NCBI GenBank assembly: GCA_963932465.1
Contig: OZ010789.1
Location: forward strand, 598,639,968 to 598,703,967
Reading direction: 5' to 3'
Source: Maratus speciosus
Lineage: Eukaryota > Arthropoda > Arachnida > Araneae > Salticidae
Length of the DNA: 64,000 bases
The notes beneath the pieces were generated by a model, which was not told where the DNA came from, searched no databases, and was given only the letters and a program-made list of their open reading frames with translations. Below are positions 10,034-22,212 of the stretch, in pieces. Both the position numbers and the translations under genes were made by a program. The stretch's first letter is position 1. The number at the start of each line of letters is the position of its first letter.

Positions 10034-10825
10034 CAGGGTGATTCATAAAAGATGGGCAGAACTTTAAGGGGTTATAGTACACTTAAAGACAAATAATATT
10101 AAATAGGAGACTAAGGGTCCCAGACGTATTCCCAAGGAGATAGGGGGCATTAAAGTTTAGGGTCCGAAATTTCAAATGATTATAAAACATGGAAAAATTG
10201 GTCGATTCGTTTGCGGTTTTTGCAAAAAATTTTCTTTATGCCAGTATTTTCTTGAAATGAAATTTTAAAGTTCAATTTCAAAAAATGCCGATAGGGGGCG
10301 CTTTAGACTTTGGAGTAACAAACAACTATTTTTTAATGTTATTTTTTGTATTTCTTTAAATGATTTCGAAAGCTTAGACTTAAACTTAAATTTTGATCTA
10401 AAAATCTGAGTCCTAACGAGTAGTTAAGTAGCGTAAACTGAAATTTGAAATTTGAAACCCTTCTCCCCCCAGAACAAAAATCAGTTATTCCCGATCTTTG
10501 TGTCGTAGATTAGGCTATAACTACTGCCGCGTTTTGCTAAAATTATTCTTTATGCCAGTATTTTCTTGAAAATAAATTTTAAAGAAAATTTTCAAAAAAT
10601 TCCGATAGAGGGCGCTTTAGACTTTGGAGTAACGAACAACTATTTTATACCGTTATTTTTTGTGTCTCATTAAATGCTTTCTAAAGCTTAGACTTAAATT
10701 TTCAGCCCAAAATCTGAATCGTTAGACGTGGTTAAGTTTCTGGGGAGAGGGGTTTGAAATTTCTACTCCTGAGCACAGTTCAGTTTACCATGTCCACACA
10801 TTGTGTGCTGTGATACGAGGTAAAA
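10034..10825. repeat. left long terminal inverted repeat
   Basis: Pairs with 12204-13007. It contains two copies of an internal block near 10205-10430 and 10525-10720. The inner limit is around the ATACGAGG motif at about 10815. The pairing is close but not perfect, with small indels. Confidence 0.85.
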
Positions 10826-10873
10826 AGACACAAATTAGGATTATGTTACCAAAGCATATTTATTAACATGTAA

Positions 10874-11961
10874 TTACAATAAATGTTCAAAATTGTGATC
10901 ACCAGAGGTTATGCACGCAGAACAACGGCGAAGAATGGAACGGCGAACATTCGCGAAAACATCAGGCTTTTCGAGCACTTCCCCAACAGCGGCGGAAAGT
11001 CTGGCGACCAGTTCCTCGGGGGATTCAATGGGTGTCTCATACATAAGAGCCTTCAATCGTCCCCAAAAAAAGAAATCGGGGGTGAAAGATCTGGCGAGCG
11101 AGCAGGCCAAGCAACAGCACCACCTCGACCAATCCATCTGTTCGGAAATGTGATGTCCAGATAGTTGCGGACGTCTCGTACGTAATGGGCTGGCGCTCCA
11201 TCGTGCTGGAACCACATGACCCGCCGGATGCGTGGAGGAACAACGTTTAACAGGTCTGGCAGCACATGTTGCAGAAATGTGAGGTATGTTTTACCGTTGA
11301 GGCGTTCAGGAAGAAGGTACGGTCCGATTAGGTGGTCTCCGAGGATTCCTGCCCAAACATTGATGGAAAAGCGTCTCTGATGAGCATGTGGATACGTAGC
11401 ATGTGGATTGACATCCGCCCATACATGTGCATTGTGTGTGTTAAATGTACCTTCACGTGTGAAGGTACATTCATCGGTGAAAAGCACAGTTCGTCCAAAA
11501 TGTGGATTTAGCGCGTTCTGCTGCAGAAACCAGCGGGCGAATTCAATACGATTTGGATAATCCCCTGGAGACAGTTTCTGGACTCGTTGCACATGAAACG
11601 GGAGCAAATGTTCATCCTTCAGTACCCTCCAAGTCATGGACTGTGAGGTATCCACCTGCCTAGCCACTGTTCGTGTACTTGTACTTGGCTGCGCCGCTAC
11701 TACATCCAGAATGGCTTCTGCAACAACTACTGATTCGTCCTTTTTTGCACGACCTGCATTCGACCGGGAAGCGAGAAATGATCCCGTCTCACACAACTGT
11801 CTGTGCAAGCGCTCGAAAGTTTTGCGGTTAGGCAACCGCCTGTTGGGAAATCGCTCTCCGTACATTCGTTGTGCCTCTGCACCATTTCCATCTGCCGCTC
11901 CGTAAATTAAATGCATCTCAGCCTTTTCCTTATTCGTGAAGGGCACCATCTTCCGATTCAT
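10874..11961 (-). pseudogene. DDE transposase with one frameshift
   Basis: Cut-and-paste transposase acting on the surrounding inverted repeats. Reading starts at MNRKMVPFTNKEK. Residues 5-60 form a helix-turn-helix DNA-binding region of the type found at the N terminus of many arthropod Tc1/mariner proteins. Catalytic acidic residues are Asp163 in LFTDECTF and Asp254 in FQHDGAPAH. The third falls just after SPDLSPP near residue 296, where the frame breaks. The main frame ends shortly after as ISFFGDD, while the next frame continues as DFFFWGRLKALMYE down to the stop near 10874. The break lies in a C run near 11077-11084 and looks like a 1-base loss. If the downstream Asp is the third catalytic residue, spacing is about 41 (DD41D-like). 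Full length would be about 360 residues, normal for the family. A sequencing error in the homopolymer cannot be excluded. Confidence 0.9.
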
Positions 11962-12203
11962 TACTACAGCGACTTACACTTGACTCACCGTTCAGTGGTT
12001 TTTATGCCTGAATCGTGTCGAAATTTTGCATACGTGTTCTTCTTCTTCCCCATTTGACATTTGCATACTTTCTGTTTCCTTCTTCACCCGGTGACTAGCG
12101 TCAGGAATGGAGCTTTAACGTTTGCATGAGCGACGTTTCCAACTATGCCAGTGCCTTTATGAGTGAATTCCGAATATGCAGTCCTTGACGAAAGTTGTAT
12201 TTT

Positions 12204-13007
12204 TGCCTCGTATCACAGCACAGAATCGTTGGGCATGGTTAAGTAGTGCAAACTGAACTATGTTCAGAAGTTGAAATTTGAACCCCCTCCCCTCGCTACT
12301 GAACCACGCTCAGCGATTCAGATTTTGAGCTGAAAATTTAAGTTTAAGTCTAAGCTTTAGAAAGCATTTAATGAGACACAAAAAATAACGGTATAAAATA
12401 GTTGTTCGTTACTCCAAAGTCTAAAGCGCCCTCTATCGGAATTTTTTGAAAGTTTTCTTTAAAATTTATTTTCAAGAAAATACTGACATAAAGAATAATT
12501 TTAGCAAAACGCGGCAGTAGTTAGAGCCTAATCTACGACACAAAGATCGGGAATAACTGATTTTTGTTCTGGGGGGAGAAGGGTTTCAAATTTCAAATTT
12601 CAGTTTATGCTACTTAACTACTCGTTAGGACTCAGATTTTTAGATCAAAATTTAAGTTTAAGTCTAAGCTTTCGAAATCATTTAAAGATATACAAAAAAT
12701 AACATTAAAAAATAGTTGTTTGTTACTCCAAAGTCTAAAGCGCCCCCTATCGGCATTTTTTGAAATTGAACTTTAAAATTTTATTTCAAGAAAATACTGG
12801 CATAAAGAAAATTTTTTGCAAAAACCGCAAACGAATCGACCAATTTTTCCATGTTTTATAATCATTTGAAATTTCGGACCCTAAACTTTAATGCCCCCTA
12901 TCTCCTTGGGAATACGTCTGGGACCCTTAGTCTCCTATTTAATATTATTTGTCTTTAAGTGTACTATAACCCCTTAAAGTTCTGCCCATCTTTTATGAAT
13001 CACCCTG
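12204..13007. repeat. right long terminal inverted repeat
   Basis: Reverse complement of 10034-10825. Its outer bases end in ATGAATCACCCTG before the flanking TA. Confidence 0.85.
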
Positions 13008-13009
13008 TA

Positions 13010-13493
13010 TATATATATTTGTTTTTTATTTTTCCTCTATCCATTTTAATCTTGTTTTGTTTTGAAATTAATTGGTGTTCAATTGTTTATTTCTCTATAT
13101 TTCTCTTTATATTTTTATGTTTATTTCTCTTATTATTTCTCTAATATTTGTTTTATGTGTGTGGTTGTCCCAAATTCATATTCTTTAGCTAATTTATAGC
13201 TAATATGATGATGAAACAACACATTTTATTTCTGGAACTTTGGGCATTTGGGACCCGACGATTCTGTCTAAGTTCTACAAATTTCCCTTATTCCATTTCT
13301 GTTATTCAGTTTCTGCTGTTTTATACTATGTTTTTGGAGTCTATGTTAAGTGTGTTGGGGGGGGGGGGGCTGTATTTTTGTCAATTTGTTAATGTCATTT
13401 TATTCATAATTTCACAGTTTTTGTTGGTGGTCGATAATGTTTATTTAATGGTTATACATATATATAAATTAAAAATAATAATAATAATAATAA
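13010..13493. other. AT-rich stretch between transposon and Penelope-like element
   Basis: Mostly T-rich sequence with a run of 11 G near 13359-13369 and an ATA/TAA repeat near 13475-13492. The frames here are low-complexity and not convincing. It may hold the 3' untranslated part of the Penelope-like element that reads on the minus strand. Confidence 0.5.
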
Positions 13494-14356
13494 TTAATTT
13501 AAAATAAATATTATATGGTAGGTGCAAACACTTTTTTCCAAGTTGCAAAGAGCATGATGAGAAATAGATTTTTCATATACAATAACATTACGATTTAGAT
13601 AAATAGCTAAATTTTCAAGAAAGTCAAAGAAATTCAGAGGTGCTATTGGCATGAAAGATGATTCTTTCATTTTGAAAATTAAAACTATAGCTAGAATCCA
13701 AACGGTGCTTGGCAATAGAAGATTTAGAAATTTCTTGGTTATTAATATAACGAGAGCGTTTTTTAAGCGGATTTCGAGATTTCTTTTAGTTTGACCAATA
13801 TAAGATAAATGACAACCATTACGAGAAACATTATAAATTCTCATTTACGGAAATGAGGAATTGGCGACTTAGCGGTGGGGAATTGGAATTTATTGACGGT
13901 TTTAAGGATAAAATTTAAGTTGAAATATTTTAAAACTTTAGCTAGTTTGAAACATAAAGGAGCATAAAAAGTTAAGACAATCAAATTATCAGGTTAGTTT
14001 TTCACAATTTTAGAAAAAGTAGAATTGCTAGAGGGTTTCTTGAATATCTTCACGGCTTTATTCATAATAGAATGCTTGAAAACTCTTTCAACAGCAACAG
14101 ATTTTAAGTAATTAAGTTCATCCTTTAAGGAATATTTATATACAGCTATATACATATAATAATTATATACAGCATCTGAACTAATTTTGAGGGAACGGTT
14201 TACACAAGCATAAAAAAGGCCAATTTTCTTGTTAGCTAGATGATTTGAGAGAGCATGAGGTGAGTTAGAAACAGAAAACGGTTTTCTATAAACACAGTTT
14301 TTGCAAAAGGAATTAAACCTAGTAACTAATCAAGGAAAGGAAGTTTATTACAATTT
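13494..14356 (-). pseudogene. Penelope-like element, 3' half with GIY-YIG endonuclease
   Basis: The C-terminal half of a Penelope-like polyprotein, broken by stops and frameshifts. Read in order on the minus strand: KLPFLD near 14340, the end of the reverse transcriptase domain; after a frame change FCKNCVYRKPFSVSNSPHAL and ACVNRSLKISSD; then ELNYLKSVAVERVF; then a linker; and near 13800 IYNVSRNGCHLSYIGQTKRN. The last piece is the core of the GIY-YIG endonuclease that nicks target DNA in this element class: the YIG is intact and the Arg-containing QTKRNLEIRL helix follows. At least two stops and one or two frameshifts separate the pieces. The rest of the element is at 17030-17930, displaced by a Helitron. 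Confidence 0.85.
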
Positions 14357-14365
14357 TCTAACTAA

Positions 14366-17022
14366 CTAGCAAACCCCGCGGCTTTGCTCGCGTAATATTT
14401 GAAATATGCCAAGTGATATTTATATCTCTAATTTTTATTAAAAGGTACTAACTAAATTTTTATTTTATTAAAAGGTAATATTTTATTTTATTAAAAGGTT
14501 TTTTTTATTAAAAGGTACTTATAACTTTTAGGAATAATTAAAAAATTACTATTTAAAACACAGTTTGATTAAACATCATTATTGCACTGCATTAGGCAGA
14601 AATGAGACTTAAATTAATAAAACGAAATAAAACTAAATAAATGATAATTTAGAAAATATTTTGAAACTTTTATGCTCAATTAATACGCTCATTTCAGTAT
14701 TCATTCAAAGTTTTGAATTTTTTAGAAACCATCTTTTTACATCTTAAAATTAACTATCATGTCAAATTCCAAGTCCTACCACCTAGGGCTATGTTGAAAT
14801 AATAACTGTCACCATCAATTTGACAACATTAATTTTGAAATCGGTTAGTTATTCCCTAATATTACACAGAAACGTAATTTAGAAAGCTTTTAAATGCCTT
14901 TTTTAGAATGTTTGTTGTTCCTGTGAACCCCGGGAGGTAGAATCATCGGCATAAAATATAGCTTGTGTAGGATCAGAGACTGTTACCATTGATTCGCAAC
15001 TATTACTTTTATAATCGGTTTATATTCCCTGAAATTGCATAGAAATCGCAATTTAGGACTTTTTTAGAATGCTTTTCACACCTCCCCCTCGCTTCACCCA
15101 TTTTTAATTCTAATTTATTTTCGACGTTCCTTCGAGGGCATTTATATTTTATGAGTAACTACCATGTCATATTTAAAGTTTCTAGCCTTTTCAGTATCAC
15201 GGAAATCGCAATTTAGAAAGTTTTTAGCTCCTGCAACCCTCTGGTGGTAGTGGAACAGACATAAAATATAGCTTATGTTTGAGCAGGTTCTATCACCAAA
15301 ATTTGTCATCATTATTTTTTTAATCGGTTTGGTAATTTATAAGTTTGCTTAAAAATTGTAATTTATAACGCTTTTCACTCACTTCATTTTTTTTAAATTT
15401 GTAATTTTCTTTCGACTGTTCTTAGAAAGCAGTTGCATCTTGTAAGTAAATACCATGCCATACTTCAAAGTGTTAGACCCCTCAGTTGTGCAAAAAATGC
15501 AAATTAGAACATGTTTTGCTTTTGCAACCCTCAGATGGTAGTGCCAGCAACATAAAATATAACCTATGTTATAGCAGGGACTGTCACCATTGATTTGCAA
15601 CCATTACTTTTGAAATAGCTTTGGTATTTCCTTAGATTGAGTAGAAATCGCAATTTAGAACGTTTTTAGGACGCTTTTCGCGCGTTTTCACTGCTTTTTA
15701 AATTTCCAATTTTTTCGAAACTGTTCTTAAAGATCATTTATATCTAATAAATATGTACCTTGCCTAATTTTAAGTTGCTAGCCCCTACCGATCACAAAAA
15801 TCAAAATTTAGAACGCTTTTTTGCTTCTGCAACGTCTTGGTGATAGTGATACCGACATAAAATAGCGTCTATGTTAGAGCAGAGGCAGCATCAATTTCCT
15901 AACATTACGTTTGAAATAAGATTCATTCTTCCTGAGATATTGCCGACAAATCGGCATTTAAAACGTTTTTAGAACGCTTTTCGCGCATTTTGCTCCTGCG
16001 TCTCCTCTGGGGTAGTGGAAACAGATATAAAATATAGCCTATATTGGAGCAAGATCTGTCACCATCATTTTTACGCCATTATATTTGAAATCGGTTCAGT
16101 ACTTCCTGAGATTGCATAGAAATCGTAATTTAGAAAGTTTTTTACAGCGCTTTTTGCGCATTTTGACCCCCTTTTATATTTCGATTTTTTTAAGAAATGT
16201 CCTTAGAGATCATTGATATCTTATAGTTAACTACTATTCCAAATTTCACGATTCTAAGCCCTTCCGTAACGCAATAGCCGCAATTTAGAACGTTTTTCTC
16301 CTGCACCCCCTTTGGGGTAGTGGCACCGACATAAAACATCGCCTATGTTGGAGCAAGTGTTGTCACCATTATTTTTTAGATCGGTTTGGTATTTTCTGAG
16401 ATTGTGTAGAAACCACCATTATAACGTTTTTTAGAACGCTTTTCGCGCATTTTCACACCTTTTTAATTTCGAATTTTAAGAACTGTTCTTAGAAATCCTT
16501 TATATCTAATAAGTAGCTAATATTTCAAATTTCATATTTCTAGGCCCTTTGGTAACGTAAAAATCGCATTTTTGGAACGTTTTTTTCTCCTGCACCCACT
16601 TTCGGGTAGTGGCACCGACATAAAACATAGCCTAAGTTGGAGCAAGGGTTGTCACCGTCATTTTGACACCCTTATTTTGACAACATTATTTTTTAAATCG
16701 GTTTGGTATTTCCTGAGATTGTGTAGAAACCACCATTTAGAACGTTTTTTAGAACGATTTTCGCGCATTTTCACCCCTTTCAAATTTCGAATTGTTTAAG
16801 AACTGTTCTTAGAAATCCTTTATATCTTATAAGTAACTAATATTCAAAATTTCATATTTCTAGGCCCTTCAGTAACGCTAAAATCGCATTTTTAGAACGT
16901 TTTTTGCTCCTACACCCCCTTTGGGTTAGTGGCACCGACATAAGATATAGTCTATGTTCTAAGTTGGACTAACACCATCATTTTGATACCATTACTTTTG
17001 GAATCGGTTCGGTAGTTCCAGA
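14366..17022 (-). mobile_element. non-autonomous Helitron inserted in the Penelope-like element
   Basis: On the minus strand the left boundary reads GCGAGCAAAGCCGCGGGG then TTTGCTAG followed by T. That is a GC-rich hairpin a few bases before CTAG and a T target, the standard Helitron 3' end. The right limit falls within one of its own internal repeats near 17022, where Penelope coding sequence resumes. No TC-type 5' end is visible, so the copy appears 5'-truncated. The interior is almost all tandem repeats and has no replicase or helicase. The boundaries are supported by the interrupted reverse transcriptase on both sides. Confidence 0.8.
14850..17020. repeat. ~0.3-kb degenerate tandem repeat inside the Helitron
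   Basis: Seven or so units that cycle through AATCGCAATTTAGAACG, TTTTCGCGCATTTT, a short CTGCACCCCCTTTGGGGTAGTGG-type block, and ACATAAAATATAGCCTATGT. Units are clearest at 15600-16950. Frames such as 16572-16799 are parts of units and are not conserved between them. Confidence 0.85.
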
Positions 17023-17029
17023 GCTTACC

Positions 17030-17930
17030 TCCTACAAATAAACAATTTTTCCCTCTTTATAATAGGAAAGTATAGAAAAGTAAATTGAATATATGTCGAT
17101 GGAATTACCAGTTGGAAAAATGGTGGACATATCAAAAGGATTATCAACTGAAACAAAAGTATCGCCAAAATAGAGCATCCGATATTTAAAGTTTAACATA
17201 TTCAGTATTTTCCTCAACTAATGCATGTACATATAACATGGAATTGGTGATAAAGGATTATCGATACTTGAGCCGTCAGATTCTTTGAAAAAATTATTAT
17301 CAAATTCAAAAGTAGTACGACTGGTACAAAATTTAGTTACGTTAATAAGATCTTTGATTTTAGTATCAAAATAATGAAATCCACGTAATCTAGATTCAAA
17401 ATAAGAAAGAGCATCTTCAATCGGAACATTTGTAAATAACGATTTGACATCAAGTGAACGCATAGACCAATTGGATGGGTTAATGTCGTTTAATTTACTA
17501 ACAAATCATAAGATTTTTTATTCGTATAAGTATTAGTAGTGCTATAACGGAGAAAAAATGGGAGTTAAGAACTTGGCAAGAGGATAGTAGCAGTACCAAT
17601 ATTAAAAACAATAGGTCTTAGAGGAACGTTGTTTTTTAGAACTCTAAGCAAAGCGTAAAAGCGAGCACACATGCCTGAAGAAGGAATAACATAATTTAGT
17701 GTAACCATTTAATACAACAGAACACTTAACACATTTTTTGACACTAGAAAAATGCGATTTTGTAGAACCTTTTTTAACTTCAATCTAAAGACTATCCCGT
17801 AAAAGGGTATAAACTTTATCAGAATAATCTTTTTTATCCATTTGAACAATTTGACCACTTTTAACAGATTTGGTTTTAATAAGGTTATCATTAGACTTAA
17901 GTTCCTTAAGAGCACACATTTTCACAGGTA
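17030..17930 (-). pseudogene. Penelope-like element, 5' half of the reverse transcriptase
   Basis: N-terminal and central parts of the reverse transcriptase belonging with 13494-14356. Near 17915-17760 the frame reads IVQMDKKDYSDKVYTLL, typical of the region upstream of the fingers. Around 17460 is SLDVKSLFTNVPIEDALSY, motif A with its Asp. It is followed by FKESDGSSIDNPLSPI, motif B, where the usual MGNPLSP has become IDNPLSP. Near 17150 lies LYFGDTFVSVD in place of the usual YVDDTF, so the catalytic motif C has lost its Asp pair. Stops break the frame between these pieces. After EGKIVYL near 17035 the coding sequence stops at the Helitron and resumes at 14356 with KLPFLD. The element is dead on several counts. 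Confidence 0.85.
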
Positions 17931-18400
17931 TTTCAGTTCTTAAATAAATTAAATACAAACATATTTTTTGAGGTATGGCAAAATAAATACAGCAAATTTA
18001 TCAACATTAAAATATTCTTTATACAAAAGAAAAGAATCCTCAGCTGATGCCGCTGAGACCAGCTCGTTTCGAAAATCGATGAAAAGTCTTTCATAAATCA
18101 TTTGGAAGGACGTTTTATCATGATAAATTTCTTATCATTAGGATATATTGTAACTAAAGAATAGTAGCCCATTCTTCCTTATACATTTCTTCTTATTAAA
18201 ATAAGTTTTGAATAGAAGTCATATTCCAATACAATAGAAGATGATAGATAAAGGAATACTGCAAAATTATAAATTGATGCATATAACAGCATGAAACCAT
18301 GCTATAAGAGTAAAAGCATTAAATGAAAAATCTTTATCTTATTTTCTGCGTCATCAATCGCATATAAAACTTAACTATACAGAATTATTTCTTGAACAAA
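17931..18400. other. AT-rich flank of the Penelope-like element
   Basis: No coding region is recognised. It may contain the 5' untranslated part of the Penelope-like element. Confidence 0.5.
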
Positions 18401-18402
18401 TA

Positions 18403-19724
18403 CAGTCGAACTCGATTAATACGAATAGCAAAAGAATAATAAAAGTACGTATCTTGATTGTTATTCGTAATATCCAAGAAGAAATTAAAAATTTTAAAAC
18501 ACACACACATAATTAAATTGATATATATTATTAATTGCTTTAATTCTTTCAATGCTACAGTTAATTAGACATTTTAATAACATTAGATGTTAGTAGCTGG
18601 TTAGTAGCACGCGAACAACGAACCACAGTGAACCAGTACATTGTAAAAAAAATACGACCAGTTTTCCTGTAGCAATCGGAAAAATAGTTGCCCTTATCGT
18701 ACCGGAAAATTTTCCGACCCAGCTCGGAATAAAATCCGTAAAATCGGCATAAAATCCGTAAAATACCATTTTATTGACTATTTCCTTTTTTTTACGGATT
18801 TTATTCCGAGCTGGGTCGGAAAATTTTCCGGTACGATAAGGGCAACTATTTTTCCGATTCCTACAGGAAAACTGGTTGGATTTTTTTTACAGTGTAGGGA
18901 GGATTCGCCAACACACCGCTGCGCCTAAAAACAAAAATCCAATTCCGAGCTACTTAGAACATATTAAGCGGTTTTTTTTTTTAAACTTCTAATAGTGAAG
19001 CATTATCGTTAGCGGTCTCGATTGGGTACTTGTGAGCCGTGCTTTCCAGCTACTAACGTCTTGAAGGACGGACATGAATAATGTTGCCAGGTCTCCTGCG
19101 TAACTCGGGGCTCTAAATGCTCTGTATACCACTAATTGCTTTCAGTTTATTTCGCCCACTTTAATCGCACATAATTCTGCCATTAGATAGGGCGAAGAAA
19201 ATTTGTTCAGAGAATTTGGAGTCCGGATTTACGCGGGACACCTGGCAGCACTATACATGAACAACGTACATAGTAATGCAAACATAAAGTAGAAATTATT
19301 AATATAGAAGGCGAATTCTATTGTTCAGAAAGGAATTGTGTAATGTCAATATGATTATGCAAAAGGGCGTCTTTTTTTTTTGGTGATGATTGCTTTCTTT
19401 TCAGCTTTCCGTATTCATTCTTGTAATAAAAAACCCCATAAAGGTAGAATTGTGAAACAGACATATGGTAAACAGTTTGCCGCACTATGGATCGTATGGT
19501 CGCATCACGTAAATTCCTTTATTAATTTCTCACTATTACTCTCCGAGATTCTCACTGAAATGAAAAGATGTTTTGCTAATACTAGCCGTGATCCTACTAT
19601 TGTAGCTCGTAATAAGCGGGGAAATCTCAATATAGTTTAAATGATGAACCTTACTTAATGTGCAAATTGCTCGTTTTAACCGGGACCGCGTATTAACCGT
19701 GCTCGTATTAAAAAAGTTTGACTG
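18403..19724. mobile_element. pogo/Tigger-like non-autonomous element
   Basis: Left end CAGTCGAACTCGATTAATAC and right end (complement CAGTCAAACTTTTTTAATAC) are inverted repeats flanked by TA at 18401-18402 and 19725-19726. The CAGTCRAAC start with a TA duplication matches the pogo branch of Tc1/mariner. No transposase frame is present. The frame at 19380-19640 has no recognisable motif. A foldback MITE has inserted at 18639. Confidence 0.72.
18639..18894. mobile_element. 256-bp foldback MITE, CACTGTAAAA family, full copy
   Basis: Almost completely palindromic. Each arm contains CCCTTATCGTACCGGAAAAT and CAGCTCGGAATAAAATCCGT or their complements. The ends are CATTGTAAAA and TTTTACAGTG, flanked by TA at 18637-18638 and 18895-18896. 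It sits inside the pogo-like element, so it is the younger insertion. A one-armed derivative is at 32814-32956. Confidence 0.88.
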
Positions 19725-19726
19725 TA

Positions 19727-22212
19727 TCTATATCATAAAGTACAAACATATTTGTGCGTAACGCTGACTGACGTCTCTTTGCAAATGGCACCACTTCACG
19801 ATCAAATTTTCCGATTTTCGCTATTGCAATTTTTTAATTTTTTAACTACCGTACATTTTCCATTTTTACACCGTCGGGTCGTATAGGGAAAAAATCTTCT
19901 TTCAATGCAGTTTGTTTGACAACTGTATCTTAATTGACTAATTTATTGGGGTTTTAAAAATAATTTTCAACCATGATTTTTTTAATGTATCTCTATCACG
20001 TGCCGGCTTCATTACATAACAATAACAAATACTTTGCATTAAAATATTTTGCAATAATAAGTGTTCAACATTTATTTCAGACTAATTTTCCATAACGAAA
20101 TTAAAACTTCTTCTACAAATAAATCAAAGAATAATATAAAAAATAAATAAAATTTAACGTATATATAATCTATAAATTTTTTAGATTGCCAAAAATGAAC
20201 AAAAACTTTGAAATGAAATTTGTTTGCAAACTGCACCTCAGTTTACTGATTGTTTATGGTTTTGAAAATAATATGCAAGCATGAAATATTTTTTTCATTT
20301 ATATCTATCGCGTGGAGCTCGATTACGAAGGATTAATCCGTTTGCCCTCAAAACAATGTAAAGATTTCATAATTTTATTACAGTAATATTCCATAAAAAA
20401 AAACTTCCTCCATAAATATATAAAAAAATAAATAAAGTAATGTAATTAAAACACAAATTTAATGTACGTATAACTGAACTACGCACTTAAAGTAGCGAGA
20501 ATATCAGAATCAAAAAGGCTGCGTAAGTAGCAAAATTTTGTGCGGTAATACGAAAATATCGCTTTTGGTAAACTTCAAAACTTCATTTGATTACATAATT
20601 GATATTTTTCACATAATAACCTTTTTTTTGGTGTTAGTGGATAAATTACAAAATATATTACATGTAACAAATTTATTAGAGTTTTCAATTTTCAAAAAAT
20701 GATTTTTGCCTGTACTCTGTAACCTGTTTTTTGCATATACTCTGTAAAACAAAATTGACTTTTCAAAATTAGTTCATGTCCAAGAAATACATTTAATGAC
20801 GTGTAATAGTTATTTTATATAAAAGAGAACTTCACTTATGCTTCATTATCCGCACTTAAGAGGTAAATATTACAATTAAAATTAGATTTGAAATAGAATT
20901 TCAATTTTCCTCAATTTCATGCATTTTTAACATACTTTAAAAAGGAACCGCTGAGCTGAAATATCTTTTTTCACGATGCAGTTTAAAAGTAGACTATGTT
21001 CTCTAGCACTTTACAAATTACATAACGATTCTTTCGCACGTATTTTACAGTGTTCGAAGTTTTTTCAAAAATATCTATTTTAAATCGCTTCCATTTTCTA
21101 CATATTTTAGCAATACTTTGCGAATTGTTGAAGTGTAAAATTTCCTTTTAATGAAAAGCATATAGTTTCTCGAATTTAAAAATGCCTTAGAACTTCTTTG
21201 TGAAACAGATTTCCTAGTTTCCGAGACTCCCACTTGTATCATTTATGCACAGTTCAATGCACCTGGAAAACTTTTTTTAAATAAAATCAGGAATGTATTG
21301 TGTAATATCGATTGAACATGATGAATTTTTTATTACTTTTCAGTTTGAAATTGAGCATTAGAATTCATAAAGTCAGATACTTTATCATTTTTACAATATT
21401 TTTGACACAAAATTTTAAATTACAAGATTTACGCGGTTTTCGATTCACTGTGGACACAGTTTCGATACAGTAGAGGTGCATAGAGCTCGATAAAAAAATA
21501 AAAACTATAAGACAATAAATAACCAGTGTTAACGAAAAATACAATTTGGACATAAGTTGTCGATTACACTTAATAGATTTTAATTAATTAGTAATTAAAT
21601 TTAAAAATTAAAACGGGTAATGCATTGATTTTTTATAGCTAAATATATTAATAATGCTACTTCAGTTTATGAAAACACCAGCTTGAATTTAAAGAAGGAT
21701 TTCAAATTTAAGATAACTGCATTTTTATCCTAAACTGGAAAAAAGGTATATTTATACTGTTTTGACACCACACCAATGTATCCTAAACAAGAATTTTCCA
21801 TAAACTAAACAATGAATGTTGAAAAGGGAAAGTTCAATCATAAATTTGGCATAACAATAAATTTTGCCAGGGCACAAATATCACACCCTAAATTTAAAAT
21901 TAAATAATACGTTACAGTAATAAACACAAAGTAAAAAAAAATCAATGAATACATAGGCAATTGTATGCAAAAATTAAGAAAAAAATAGTTCAAATTTTGA
22001 TCGATAGATGGTGCTGATCTGTATAAACTTGTAGTATTGCACAAATTTACTTGAAACGTTCTAACTGAAAACTTAGGAATGTTTAATTTAAGTCATAGTT
22101 GTTTTTTTAACTGAATGCATAAATAAATAAATAAGTTATGATCATGTGATGTTATTATTGCGTTTCAATTTATATTTCTTATAAATTATTAAAATATAAA
22201 TCATAAGCGATA
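19727..22212. repeat. AT-rich stretch with a ~0.3-kb tandem duplication
   Basis: Between about 19910 and 20520 two diverged units of roughly 300 bp follow each other: each has a TATCTCTATCACGTG or TATCTATCGCGTG block followed by CTTCTTC- or CTTCCTCCATAAAT. The rest of the interval is non-coding AT-rich sequence. Short frames at 21365 and 21838 have no recognisable content. Confidence 0.5.

Larger units (their letters stand above)
10034..13007. mobile_element. Tc1/mariner-superfamily transposon with 0.8-kb inverted repeats
   Basis: The outermost bases CAGGGTGATTCATAAAAGAT on the left are matched in reverse complement on the right, and TA flanks both ends (10032-10033, 13008-13009). The inverted repeats extend about 0.8 kb on each side, far longer than the tens of bases usual in this superfamily. 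Each arm contains an internal direct repeat built around TTTATGCCAGTATTTTCTTG and the segment GGGCGCTTTAGACTTTGGAG. A transposase reads on the minus strand in the middle. The arms are very similar, so the copy is young. Its only visible lesion is one frameshift. Confidence 0.93.

Noticed and set aside
10874..11243. Plus-strand and alternative minus-strand frames over the transposase
   Set aside because: They overlap the well-supported transposase and have no motif; one of them is only the continuation after the frameshift.
15379..16799. Frames within the Helitron tandem repeats
   Set aside because: Neighbouring repeat units do not keep the frame open, so they are not coding.
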